Both the position numbers and the translations under genes were made by a program. Shown in pieces: positions 44,758-53,574 of a stretch of DNA of 56,780 nt. Position 1 is the stretch's first letter; each line of letters begins with the position of its first letter. The stretch spans positions 1-56,780 of the forward strand of contig MWYX01000051.1 in assembly GCA_002050465.1 (NCBI GenBank), given 5' to 3'. The DNA comes from Chitinophagales bacterium 65-1. GTDB lineage: Bacteria > Bacteroidota > Bacteroidia > Chitinophagales > Chitinophagaceae. The notes beneath the pieces were generated by a model. The model saw nothing but the letters and a program-made list of their open reading frames with translations, made no database searches and was not told where the DNA came from.

Positions 44758-46050
44758 TTGAAAACACATCACAAAATAGTAAATGCTGATAGTAGAGGAA
44801 TGAATGAATTACAAAATAATTCAGTTCATTTGGTTATTACATCGCCTCCTTATTGGCAACTTAAAGACTATGGAACAAATACCCAAATTGGTTATCATGA
44901 CAGTTATGAGAATTACATCAACAATTTAAATCTGGTATGGAAAGAATGTTATCGTGTATTGCATAATGGTTGCCGTTTATGTGTAAATATTGGAGACCAA
45001 TTTGCAAGATCGGTTTACTACGGACGCTATAAAGTAATTCCTATAAGAGAAGAGATTATAAAATTCTGCGAAAATATTGGCTTTGATTATATGGGTGCAA
45101 TAATCTGGCGTAAGGTAACAACATCTAATACAACAGGAGGAGGTTTGCAAATGGGATCTTATCCTTACCCAAGAAATGGAATTATAAAAATTGATTATGA
45201 GTTTATATTAATCTTTAAAAAGCTGGGCGAAGCGCCAAAGCCAACAAAAGAACAAAAAGAACTTTCTAAAATGACCAACGAAGAATGGAATACCTTTTTT
45301 ACAGGTCATTGGAATTTTTCAGGAGCAAGGCAAGATAATCATATTGCTATGTTTCCTGAAGAACTTCCCCGAAGACTAATTAAAATGTTTGCATTCCTTG
45401 GAGACACCGTTTTAGACCCGTTTGCAGGTAGTGGTACAACATCACTTGCTGCAAAGAATCTTCAAAGAAATTCTATAGCTTATGAAATTAATAGTGAATT
45501 TATTCCGGTAATAAAGAAAAAACTAAGAACCGATCAAACAGATATAGAAGGTACAGAATATCAATTTATCAAACATGATACGGTAATGAATTTTGAAGTA
45601 GAAATTCAAAAACTACCATACATCTATATTGATCCTCATAAATTAGATAAGAAAGTTGATCCAAAAAAACTTCAATTTGGTTCTAAGATAGATAAAGAAA
45701 GTTTTGTAAGTAGAGAAGAATTATTCACTGTTAAAGAAGTAATAAGCCCAGAAAAAATAAGACTAAACAATGGTTTGGTAATTAAACTTATTGGCATAAA
45801 AGAAGACCAAATAATAAACGGAGGTGCAACTGAATTCTTGGAGGAAAAAACTAAAGGGCAAAAGGTTTTTTTAAAATTTGATGAGATTAAATATGATAAT
45901 GAAAATAATTTACTTGCGTATTTGTATCTGGAAAATAAAACATTTGTCAATGCACATTTAATAAAAAGTAAGCTGGTTCAAGTTAATGAGGAATATGAAT
46001 TTAAATACAAAGAGAAATTCCTGAGACTAAATCGTGAAAGTAATGGCTAA
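44758..46050 (+). CDS. N4-type DNA methyltransferase with C-terminal SNase-like domain
   Basis: Modification enzyme of a restriction-modification pair. The beta-class motif order is seen: TSPPYW (28-33; SPPY is typical of N4-cytosine enzymes), then LDPFAGSGTTSLAA near 219-232 and NSIAYEIN. The family residues HKIVNADSRGM directly after the start make the TTG at 44758 the best start. The C-terminal 110 residues (LFTVKEVISPEKIRL, VIKLIGIKED, LLAYLYLENKTFVNAHLIKS) follow the staphylococcal-nuclease fold, but the catalytic Asp, Glu and Arg positions are replaced, so nuclease activity there is unlikely. By its partner the target should be CTAG. Confidence 0.85.
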   Translation: MKTHHKIVNADSRGMNELQNNSVHLVITSPPYWQLKDYGTNTQIGYHDSYENYINNLNLVWKECYRVLHNGCRLCVNIGDQFARSVYYGRYKVIPIREEIIKFCENIGFDYMGAIIWRKVTTSNTTGGGLQMGSYPYPRNGIIKIDYEFILIFKKLGEAPKPTKEQKELSKMTNEEWNTFFTGHWNFSGARQDNHIAMFPEELPRRLIKMFAFLGDTVLDPFAGSGTTSLAAKNLQRNSIAYEINSEFIPVIKKKLRTDQTDIEGTEYQFIKHDTVMNFEVEIQKLPYIYIDPHKLDKKVDPKKLQFGSKIDKESFVSREELFTVKEVISPEKIRLNNGLVIKLIGIKEDQIINGGATEFLEEKTKGQKVFLKFDEIKYDNENNLLAYLYLENKTFVNAHLIKSKLVQVNEEYEFKYKEKFLRLNRESNG

Positions 46051-46687
46051 AGAATGGATTTTAAACAGCGTGATGAATCGCTTTCAACTTAACTTTAAAA
46101 GGAATGTTGGACCCACATCAGAATCAATTAGAAACTGTGCACCAAAAACAGTTGAAGAATGGCGTGAATACTACTTTTCTAATGTTAAACCAAAAGAGCA
46201 TATCGAGGAATTAGGCAAAAAGCTTTATACAAAAATTACAGAAGTTATACAGTCAGAAGTTCAGGAAGTAACGGAACAGGATTGTATTGATTACATGATG
46301 CAGTTAGTAATTGATAGAACATTTGATGGTTATCAAACAGAAATTACTACAGTTTATGGGATATTACAAAAAGAATTGGATGTAAAAATTGAATCTGCAC
46401 CCGACGATTGGGATAGATTGTTTAATGTAGATTTCTTTATAAAAATTAAAGAGAAATATATTGGCCTGCAAATTAAACCCGTTACCTCTACCGGCGGCAC
46501 TATACAACTTCCTGAAATTTTTAAAGAAAAAATGATACAGGAAGAAACGCACAAAAAATTTACAGAAGTTTTTGGAGGTAAAGTTTTTTACATTTATTCA
46601 ATAAAAGCCGGAGATAAAAAAGAAATCTACAACAAAGAAATTATTGAAGAAATAAAAGAAGAAATAAAAAGATTGCAAAACACTTAA
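46043..46687 (+). CDS. MjaI-like type II restriction endonuclease
   Basis: A 214-residue protein resembling MjaI of Methanocaldococcus jannaschii, which cleaves CTAG. The similar start (AKEWILN...NRF.LN...VGP.SE.IR.C.PK), the EVTEQDCIDY and YQTEITTVYG blocks and the catalytic region WDRLFNVDFFIKI...YIGLQIKPV agree with my memory of that family. The PD-(D/E)xK-type core would be Asp130, Gln143 and Lys145 from the ATG. The ATG overlaps the methyltransferase stop by 8 bp, indicating coupled translation. A GTG at 46034 is an alternative start. Its stop overlaps that of arginase by 4 bp. Confidence 0.82.
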   Translation: MAKEWILNSVMNRFQLNFKRNVGPTSESIRNCAPKTVEEWREYYFSNVKPKEHIEELGKKLYTKITEVIQSEVQEVTEQDCIDYMMQLVIDRTFDGYQTEITTVYGILQKELDVKIESAPDDWDRLFNVDFFIKIKEKYIGLQIKPVTSTGGTIQLPEIFKEKMIQEETHKKFTEVFGGKVFYIYSIKAGDKKEIYNKEIIEEIKEEIKRLQNT

Positions 46688-47631
46688 TTCATCATCAATA
46701 CATTCACACTTCTCTGTAAAATATTAAATGCAATTTCAGCCATAAGGTTTTCTTTATCAAGTGTAGGATTTACCTCGCTTATTTCAAAACAGCAAATTTT
46801 TCTGTTCTGCATAAATTTACTCACCAGGTCTTCTGCTTCTCTTTCTCTTAAGCCATTGCCTACCGGCGTGCCGGTACCTCGTGAAATGGAAGCATCCAGA
46901 CAATCAACATCAAAGCTTACATAAATATCCGTGCAATCACTTAAATATCTTAGGACAGAACGTACAACACTTTCTGCGCCTTTACGGCGAATTTCATTAG
47001 TGGTTACAATTTTCATATCATACTTCTCAATCAAAAATCTTTCTTCTTTTTCATAATCTCTTAAAGAAATAAATACTACATCTTCCGGTAAAATTTTCGG
47101 ATATATTTTTCCGAATTGCTTTAACTGGTCCCATTGCTTTTTTGTTTTATCATCCAGTTCATGCACTTTACTTTCTTCATTATCTTCCCCGATAGCTGCA
47201 GAAAGTGGCATGCCATGCATATTTCCTGAAGGAGTTGTATAAGGAGTATGCAGATCAGCATGAGCATCAATCCATATTACACCTAGTTTGCTTTTTGGCT
47301 TTGCTGTTTTTATCCCTGCCATTACGCCGCCTGCATTGCTGTGATCACCACTGATAACCACAGGGAAAAAATTATTTTTTATTGAATCAGCTACCGCATT
47401 GCTTACCCTTTCATACATGGTTAATACACCATTTATTCTTTTGGCATAAGGTGATGTTATAGGCTCAAACAACAATTTATTCTCCGCTTCTATTTTCTCT
47501 GAAGGGAAGTGTACAAAGAAGTTACTCATAAAATCCAGCGCAGCAATTTTAATGGCATCAATACCCAGGCTTGCACCCCGTGTACCGGCTCCTATTTCAC
47601 TTGGAATTTCAATCAGCTTTATATTCTTCAT
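46684..47631 (-). CDS. rocF: Arginase family protein
   Basis: Manganese hydrolase of the ureohydrolase fold, most likely arginase, which makes ornithine and urea. The 315-residue protein has the arginase-type start GAGTRGASLG, GDHSNAGGVMAG (metal His), IWIDAHADLHTP and VSFDVDCLDAS, covering the binuclear metal ligands, and a late EVNPTLD block. Agmatinase and formimidoylglutamase are the alternatives. The latter would link to hutH, but the opening segment favours arginase. It converges on the restriction endonuclease with a 4-bp overlap of stop codons. Confidence 0.85.
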   Translation of the reverse strand: MKNIKLIEIPSEIGAGTRGASLGIDAIKIAALDFMSNFFVHFPSEKIEAENKLLFEPITSPYAKRINGVLTMYERVSNAVADSIKNNFFPVVISGDHSNAGGVMAGIKTAKPKSKLGVIWIDAHADLHTPYTTPSGNMHGMPLSAAIGEDNEESKVHELDDKTKKQWDQLKQFGKIYPKILPEDVVFISLRDYEKEERFLIEKYDMKIVTTNEIRRKGAESVVRSVLRYLSDCTDIYVSFDVDCLDASISRGTGTPVGNGLREREAEDLVSKFMQNRKICCFEISEVNPTLDKENLMAEIAFNILQRSVNVLMMN

Positions 47632-47780
47632 AAAAGATTTTTACCCTGAGGAATCTGATGGTGTAATCAAAAAAGAAAGGGTTTACTTAATGGCAAACAT
47701 CACAGGAAGTACAAATTTATCAAATTCATTTTGATTCTACTGAACCACCAATAAAAGCCTTCCTGATTAATTTATCTTCC

Positions 47781-47840
47781 ATCCCATAATTCCTGTAATC
47801 TCATAAACCTGCCTACCGGCAGGCAGGTCATGGTTCAGAC
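47781..47840 (+). repeat. Dispersed repeat, family A, with nested CCTGCC palindrome
   Basis: ATCCCATAATTCC, TAATCTCATAAA and GGTTCAGAC appear in the same order as at 15075-15116. A hairpin (CCTGCC at 47808-47813, GGCAGG at 47822-47827) separates ATAAA and GGTTCAGAC. It precedes smc. Confidence 0.65.
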
Positions 47841-47914
47841 AATACTTGTGAAAAAGCTGTGTATAACTATAGATGGTAACCCTTCACTTCCAAGTATTCT
47901 TCTCACTTATATAA

Positions 47915-47922
47915 TATCTTTG
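47915..47922 (+). promoter_or_regulatory. Promoter -7 element of smc
   Basis: TATCTTTG followed by C fits TAnnTTTG and ends 24 nt before the GTG at 47947. It shows that the in-frame ATG at 47830 lies upstream of the likely transcription start. Confidence 0.6.
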
Positions 47923-47946
47923 CCACGCCTAAATAAATCTGAATCT

Positions 47947-50900
47947 GTGAGATTAAAGAGCTTAGAAATTAAAGGTTTTAAAAGTTTTCCCGATAAAACA
48001 ACACTAAATTTTGATGAAGGAATAACAGGGGTTATTGGCCCTAATGGTTGTGGCAAAAGCAACATTGTTGATAGTATCCGATGGGTAATAGGTGAGCAAA
48101 AAATCAGCCAGCTTAGAAGTGAGAACCTTGAAAGCCTTGTTTTTAATGGCTCTAAAAACCGCAGCGCCAGCGGGCTTGCAGAGGTAAGCCTCACCTTTGA
48201 AAATACAAGAAATTTACTTCCTACAGAATTTAATACAGTAACCATAACCCGCAAATTTTATAAAAGCGGGGAAAGTGAGTACCGGCTAAACGATGTTAGC
48301 TGCAGGCTAAAAGACATTCATAATTTATTTCTTGATACGGGGGTAAGCACTGACAGTTATGCTATTATTGAACTTGGAATGGTTGATGACATCATTCGTG
48401 ATAAAGAGAACAGCAGGCGCAGGATGCTGGAGCAGGCCGCCGGGATCACCATTTACAAAACAAGAAAAAAAGAAGCTAAATTAAAATTAGATGCTACCGA
48501 ACTGGACCTGGCACGCATTGAAGATCTTTTATTCGAGATAAATAACCAGTTAAAAACATTAGAAAGCCAGGCAAAAAAAGCAGAAAAATATTATGAGATA
48601 AAAAAAGAATACAAGGAAGTAAGTATCGAATTGGCTAAGGCTGCTTTGGAAGGTTTCAACATCACTTACAAAGACCTTAACGATCAGATGCAAAACGAAA
48701 CTAACCGGCGTATTGAGCTGGAAGCCTCTATAGCAACTGAAGATGCTGCCGTAGAAAAGGAAAAGGTTCATTTTATAGAAAAGGAAAAAAAATTGCAGGA
48801 AATGCAGCATGCTTTTAATGAGTTGCACAATACCGTTAGAAATAAAGAGAGTGAAAAAAGTCTTAGCGCTCAGCGGTTGCAATATTTAAAAGAACGGGAA
48901 ACCAGCCTGCATGATTTTCTGCAAACTGCCGAAGGCCAGTTAAAGGGCATTGATGAAAGCATTCGGTTTACACAGCAACAAATAAAAGATGAGGAAGTAA
49001 AATTAAATGAGCTTAAAAAGCAACTGGATTCTTTAAAAAATGAGGTTGAACAAAAAAGAAAAATCTTTGATGAAAAAAGAGCTGCTGTAGATGAACTAAG
49101 AAAAGATCATCAAACAATTCAGCGTAACCAGTTTGAAGCAGAAAAAAAAGTTGCTGTAGCGGATACCTCCATTCATAATTTACAAAGAACCATTGCACAA
49201 ATTGAAGAAGAAAAGATATTACGCCAGGATCAGTTAAAAGAAATTGAAAAAGAAAAAAGAATAAAAACGGAAGAGCTGGAACAAAAGAAAAATGATCTTT
49301 CACAGTTACTCCAACATAATGAATTTACTAAAGAACAGATCTTACAAACACAGGCACTACTGGAAGGGTTAAGAAATGAACTTGCTGAAGAAAGCCGGAA
49401 ACTCGATTCAAGGAAAAATGAGCATGATCTTTTAAAAAGCCTTATTGACAGCATGGAAGGCTACCCCGAGAGCGTAAAGTTTCTTCATAACAATGAAGGA
49501 TGGAATCATACTGCACCCATTCTTTCTGATATTGTGTATGTTAATGAGGAATACAGGGCTGCCGTAGAAAATATTCTGGAACCCTATCTCAATTATTATG
49601 TTGTTGAAAATTTTGAAGAAGGCCTGCAGGCAGTTCATTTACTGGATAATAATAAAAAGGGCAAAGCCAACTTTTTCTTACTTGACCAGTTAAACGAAGC
49701 TAATATTCTTGAAACGGCAACGCCTGTAAATACAATTCCTGCATTACATGTTATCGAAGTTGATGAGAAATATCGCAGTCTTGCCAATTATTTATTAGCC
49801 AATGTATTTATCGCCGAAAACGAAAATGCCCTGCAAAACAGCAACGGCGCAGTGGTGTTGGAAAAAAACGGGAAATATGTAAAAGGGAAATATTTTTTAG
49901 CCGGCGGAAGTGTGGGTTTATTTGAAGGGAAAAAGATCGGACGTGTAAAAAATCTCGAGAAACTAATAGAGCAAATACCTTCACAGGAAAAAATTGTAAA
50001 CAAGTTAAGGTTTGTTATTAATACCCGTTCTAATGAAGTAATTGCTTTTAACCAGGAATTAAAAGAGAATGCTATTAATCAAGCACAGCAGGATATCAAC
50101 TCGCTTACTAATACAGTTTTTTCGCTGCAGAATAAACAGGAAAATATCCATCATTCGGAAGAAATCGCCTCTCAAAGATTACAGGAATTACAGTCGCAGT
50201 TACAATCCAATCATCAATCTATAGCTGTTACAAGAACAGAGCTGGATACCTTCAATACACAGCTGGAAGAGCTTACAGTAAAAATGCAATCAGCAGAACA
50301 GGAGTATGTTGCTGCAGAACAGGAGTATAGTTCGGTTAATAATTTATATAATGAAAATAATCTTGTATTAACCCGGCAGCAAAGCAAATTAACAGCAATG
50401 CTCCAGGAGCTGGAGTTTAAAATAAATCAGTTAAATGATCTGAATGTACAGATCGAAAACAGCAATAAGCAATTGGCAGAATCATCAGAAAATATTTCAG
50501 CAACATCGGCATCGCTTGCTGAATTGGAAACTGCTGTTCTATCGCTTTTAAAAAATAAAGAAGCCGAAGAAAAAAAATTAAATGAGGCAGACCAGGCTTA
50601 TTATAATTTCCGTAATGCGTTGAGTGAAAAAGAAAGCGATCTCCGGTTAAAGCAAAAATCAAAAGAACAGATTGATCACCTGCTGAATGAAATTAAGGAC
50701 AGGCTTAATGAATTAAAATTACAGCTTGCAGGGATGAAGGAAAGGCTAAGTGTAGAATTTAAGGTTGACCTGGATGCTATTCTTGATGAAGAAAGAACCA
50801 CTGAAACACCACTGGAAGAATTACAGGAGAAAAATGATCGGATGAAAAAGCGGCTGGAAAATATGGGTGAAATAAATCCAACTGCAATAGAGGCTTTCAC

Positions 50901-51468
50901 CGAAATGAATAAGCGCTATGAATTTATTTTAGAACAGAAGAATGACCTGGTTACTGCAAAGGAATCATTGATGCAAACGATACAGGAAGTAGAACTTACT
51001 GCCAACCAGCAATTTCTTGATACATTTAATAAGGTAAAGGAAAACTTTAAAAAGGTGTTCCAGGCATTGTTTACAGAAGATGATACTGCAGATATGATCC
51101 TTGAGAATCCGGATGACCTTGCTGAGACAGGCATTGATATTATAGCAAAGCCAAAGGGGAAGCGTCCTACATCCATCACTCAATTAAGCGGAGGAGAGAA
51201 AACATTAACCGCAACAGCGCTTTTATTTGCTATTTATTTAATTAAGCCTGCCCCATTTTGTATTTTAGATGAGGTAGATGCGCCGCTTGATGATGCTAAT
51301 GTTGGTAAATTCACACAAATGATAAGGCAGTTCAGCAAAGAATCGCAGTTTATAATAGTTACACATAATAAAATGACAATGTCTGCTGTTGATGTTATTT
51401 ATGGTGTAACCATGCAGGAAGCAGGGGTAAGTAAATTGGTTCCTGTGGATTTCAGAAGTCTGAATTGA
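47947..51468 (+). CDS. smc: Chromosome segregation protein SMC
   Basis: Condensin-type ATPase that organises and segregates the chromosome with ScpA and ScpB. The GTG start gives V(M)RLKSLEIKGFKSF, the conserved SMC N-terminus, and 1173 aa. Walker A GPNGCGKS is at 31-38. A first coiled coil is rich in Glu, Lys and Gln; the hinge lies around 500-640 (LSDIVYVNEEYRAAVENIL...), then the second coiled coil. The C-terminal head has LSGGEKTLTATALLFA and the Walker B CILDEVDAPLDD. A longer frame from 47830 would add 39 residues but lies partly in a dispersed repeat and upstream of the promoter. Confidence 0.96.
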   Translation: MRLKSLEIKGFKSFPDKTTLNFDEGITGVIGPNGCGKSNIVDSIRWVIGEQKISQLRSENLESLVFNGSKNRSASGLAEVSLTFENTRNLLPTEFNTVTITRKFYKSGESEYRLNDVSCRLKDIHNLFLDTGVSTDSYAIIELGMVDDIIRDKENSRRRMLEQAAGITIYKTRKKEAKLKLDATELDLARIEDLLFEINNQLKTLESQAKKAEKYYEIKKEYKEVSIELAKAALEGFNITYKDLNDQMQNETNRRIELEASIATEDAAVEKEKVHFIEKEKKLQEMQHAFNELHNTVRNKESEKSLSAQRLQYLKERETSLHDFLQTAEGQLKGIDESIRFTQQQIKDEEVKLNELKKQLDSLKNEVEQKRKIFDEKRAAVDELRKDHQTIQRNQFEAEKKVAVADTSIHNLQRTIAQIEEEKILRQDQLKEIEKEKRIKTEELEQKKNDLSQLLQHNEFTKEQILQTQALLEGLRNELAEESRKLDSRKNEHDLLKSLIDSMEGYPESVKFLHNNEGWNHTAPILSDIVYVNEEYRAAVENILEPYLNYYVVENFEEGLQAVHLLDNNKKGKANFFLLDQLNEANILETATPVNTIPALHVIEVDEKYRSLANYLLANVFIAENENALQNSNGAVVLEKNGKYVKGKYFLAGGSVGLFEGKKIGRVKNLEKLIEQIPSQEKIVNKLRFVINTRSNEVIAFNQELKENAINQAQQDINSLTNTVFSLQNKQENIHHSEEIASQRLQELQSQLQSNHQSIAVTRTELDTFNTQLEELTVKMQSAEQEYVAAEQEYSSVNNLYNENNLVLTRQQSKLTAMLQELEFKINQLNDLNVQIENSNKQLAESSENISATSASLAELETAVLSLLKNKEAEEKKLNEADQAYYNFRNALSEKESDLRLKQKSKEQIDHLLNEIKDRLNELKLQLAGMKERLSVEFKVDLDAILDEERTTETPLEELQEKNDRMKKRLENMGEINPTAIEAFTEMNKRYEFILEQKNDLVTAKESLMQTIQEVELTANQQFLDTFNKVKENFKKVFQALFTEDDTADMILENPDDLAETGIDIIAKPKGKRPTSITQLSGGEKTLTATALLFAIYLIKPAPFCILDEVDAPLDDANVGKFTQMIRQFSKESQFIIVTHNKMTMSAVDVIYGVTMQEAGVSKLVPVDFRSLN

Positions 51469-51570
51469 TGTGCAAATATGCATATTGGCAAATGTGCAGA
51501 TGCAAAAACTTAATGTTCAAATTATTTAAATCTGTGTATATCTGCATATCAGCACATTTGCACATTTACT
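51469..51570. repeat. Family B repeat as an inverted pair after smc
   Basis: Left-arm blocks GTGCAAATATGCATATTGGC and CAAATGTGCAGATG are met by ATCTGCATATCAGCACATTTGCAC on the right. CAAATGTGC and GCACATTTG are perfectly inverted. Similar material lies at 24135-24246 and 16687-16722. Confidence 0.55.
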
Positions 51571-51580
51571 CATCTGATTC

Positions 51581-52429
51581 ATGTTTTCCTCAAAAGATAT
51601 AGCCCGCTATTATGATGTTAGCGAAAGCCAGTATCGCTTTTTTTGGAACCTTGATAAAAGCCAATCTCTCCATTATGGATACTGGGATAATTCAACAAAA
51701 AATCTGCACGAAGCTCTTTTAAATATAAATAAGGTTCTTTCTCAAAAAGTAAATATTACAAGAGAAGATGTTTTATTAGATGCAGGGTGTGGTATTGGGG
51801 GTTCATCACTTTGGCTCGCAAAAAATATCGGCTGTAATGTAACGGGAATTAGCCTCAGTGAAAAACAGGTTAAAAAAGCAAATGAATTAGCTGCAAAAGA
51901 AAACGTGTCGCACCTTGCTGCCTTTCAACATACAGATTTTACGAATACCGGTTTTGCTGACGAAACCTTTGACGTTGTATGGGCAATAGAAAGTGTATGT
52001 CATGCACACGATAAATCTGCATTTTTAAAAGAAGCGTTCCGGGTTCTTAAAAAAGGAGGAAGAATAATAATGGCAGATTTTTTTAAAAAAGAAGATCTGT
52101 TTGGAAAAGATGCACAACAAATACAGCAGTGGGCGCATGGCTGGGCAGTGCAGGATTTTTCTACAAAAGACGACTTTCAAATGCAACTTGATCAAACAGG
52201 ATTTTCAAATGTAAAAATTGAAGATGCAACTGCTGCCATTAATCCTTCTGCAAAAAAGTTATACCGTTCCTATTTTTTAGGAAGTATGCTGGGCTTCTTT
52301 TATGGACTGGTCCATCGAAATCCTACCTCATTAGGCAAAAAAAATATTGATACTGCATATCTTCAATACAAAACACTGCAAAAAAAACTATGGAAGTACT
52401 TGCTAATTTCTGCAGAGAAAAAATTTTGA
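51581..52429 (+). CDS. Class I SAM-dependent methyltransferase
   Basis: Small-molecule methyltransferase of 282 residues. SAM-binding motif I is LLDAGCGIGGSSLWLA (about 65-80), followed by VTGISLSEKQVKKANELA, DVVWAIESVCHAHDK and FRVLKKGGRIIMADFF. This pattern resembles the tocopherol, sarcosine and cyclopropane-type methyltransferases acting on small or lipid substrates. The first 50 residues (RYYDVSESQYRFFWNLDKSQSLHYGYWD) also fit them. Substrate unknown. Gene lies 112 bp after smc, across an inverted repeat, and converges on the Ycf48-like gene. Confidence 0.85.
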   Translation: MFSSKDIARYYDVSESQYRFFWNLDKSQSLHYGYWDNSTKNLHEALLNINKVLSQKVNITREDVLLDAGCGIGGSSLWLAKNIGCNVTGISLSEKQVKKANELAAKENVSHLAAFQHTDFTNTGFADETFDVVWAIESVCHAHDKSAFLKEAFRVLKKGGRIIMADFFKKEDLFGKDAQQIQQWAHGWAVQDFSTKDDFQMQLDQTGFSNVKIEDATAAINPSAKKLYRSYFLGSMLGFFYGLVHRNPTSLGKKNIDTAYLQYKTLQKKLWKYLLISAEKKF

Positions 52430-52431
52430 GA

Positions 52432-53427
52432 TTAGAAGCGGTTTAGTTTCCCAATCTTCCCATTACTTCCTGCAAGAAATACGGCTTTCCCATATTTCGC
52501 TTTTCGTACAACATGAAAGCTTTCTTTTGATATCCAATGCCACGTATTACCATTATCCGATGAATAATTAATACCATTCAATCCGCAAGTGATCCAGTTT
52601 TTCTTTTCTAAATATTCCACGCAACTACGGTAACCATGCGGGGAAATATTAGGTGCGGTCCACGTTTTACCGGCATTTTTTGTTACATAACAATTTTTAG
52701 TTGTTGAATCAGGAGTATTAAAATCTCCACCAACTACAATAAAGTTTTTTTTATTTTTTACGGCAATCGAATTGGCGCCAGTACTTTCTTTACCTTGTAT
52801 CATTGGCAGATCTATTTGCTTATCTTTTATAAATAATCTTGACCTAAGTCCGCCGCTAACAAAACATATCTCATCTTTTGAAAGACTTTTAATATTAGTA
52901 CCACTGCTTGCAAAACACGCTTCGCCGCTATCAGCAACCATATTATTTTGTTTGGTTATCTCACGCCATGTATTGCCTCCATCAAATGTCCTGGCAATAA
53001 AAAACATTTTCTCTATCGGGTCACCTACTACAACTCCATTTTCAGCATCGTGAAAATCCATTGCATCTAAAAACATCCCTTTGGTTTTATTTTCATAAAC
53101 CACCCTCCATGTTTCCCCTGCATCACTTGTCTTTAAAATATAAGCCGGTTCTGCTATTCCCATTATAACAGCAGTGGTAGCATCAAAAGCTTCAATATCT
53201 CTGAAATCCGTTTTCTCGAATCCTTTTACCCGTAGCCATTTCCATGAATTACCACCATCAATTGAACGGGCTATCATTCCGTTGCTTCCGCTTGCCCAGA
53301 TTATTTTATCTGATACAACACTTAATCCCCGGATAGATGTTTTTTCACCCGAGGTAAGTATTTTAAGGGTTTGTGAAGTACTGGCATTACAATAAAATAA
53401 GAATTGCAAAAAAATGAATAATCTCAT
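52432..53427 (-). CDS. Ycf48-like beta-propeller protein
   Basis: Exported protein of 331 residues with a signal peptide (ends near 19, YCNASTSQ). It consists of BNR/Asp-box-like repeats such as GSNGMIARSIDGGNSWKWL, ILKTSDAGETWRVVYEN, IARTFDGGNTWREI, YVTKNAGKTWTA and INYSSDNGNTWHWI, as in Ycf48/photosystem-stability-like and sialidase-fold proteins. In non-photosynthetic bacteria its role is unknown. Its 5' 300 bp belong to the 1429-bp direct duplication; an incomplete copy lies at 54557-54856. Confidence 0.83.
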   Translation of the reverse strand: MRLFIFLQFLFYCNASTSQTLKILTSGEKTSIRGLSVVSDKIIWASGSNGMIARSIDGGNSWKWLRVKGFEKTDFRDIEAFDATTAVIMGIAEPAYILKTSDAGETWRVVYENKTKGMFLDAMDFHDAENGVVVGDPIEKMFFIARTFDGGNTWREITKQNNMVADSGEACFASSGTNIKSLSKDEICFVSGGLRSRLFIKDKQIDLPMIQGKESTGANSIAVKNKKNFIVVGGDFNTPDSTTKNCYVTKNAGKTWTAPNISPHGYRSCVEYLEKKNWITCGLNGINYSSDNGNTWHWISKESFHVVRKAKYGKAVFLAGSNGKIGKLNRF

Positions 53428-53443
53428 ATTAAAATTTGTTTTA

Positions 53444-53506
53444 AAATCCCATTAATCCTCTAATCCCATAAATCATTGCCTGCCCCGATTATTCGGGGGT
53501 TCAGAC
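53444..53506 (+). repeat. Dispersed repeat, family A, with nested CCCCGA palindrome
   Basis: AAATCCCATTAATCC, TAATCCCATAAATCA and GGTTCAGAC, with CCCCGA (53483-53488) and TCGGGG (53493-53498) inserted before the GGTTCAGAC end. Located between the divergent Ycf48-like and hutH genes. The second copy lies at 54873-54935 within unit 2. Confidence 0.65.
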
Positions 53507-53514
53507 AGTTTAAT

Positions 53515-53522
53515 TACTTTTG
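53515..53522 (+). promoter_or_regulatory. Promoter -7 element of the truncated hutH copy
   Basis: TACTTTTG fits TAnnTTTG and stands 52 nt before the ATG. A second near match follows at 53529-53536. The duplicated element at 54944-54951 would serve the intact hutH. Confidence 0.45.
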
Positions 53523-53574
53523 GACAGTTTACTTTGCAAGAATAATAAAAAATAATTGAGTTATCCATTGCTAT

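Noticed and set aside
44740-46690. Restriction-modification locus as part of a larger defence island or prophage
   Set aside because: Flanking genes are glgB and arginase; no integrase, transposase, att-like repeats or further defence genes are visible.
46684-47631. Arginase-like gene read as formimidoylglutamase (hutG) forming a histidine pathway with hutH
   Set aside because: The GAGTRGASLG opening favours arginase, it lies over 5 kb away on the other strand, and no hutU or hutI is present.
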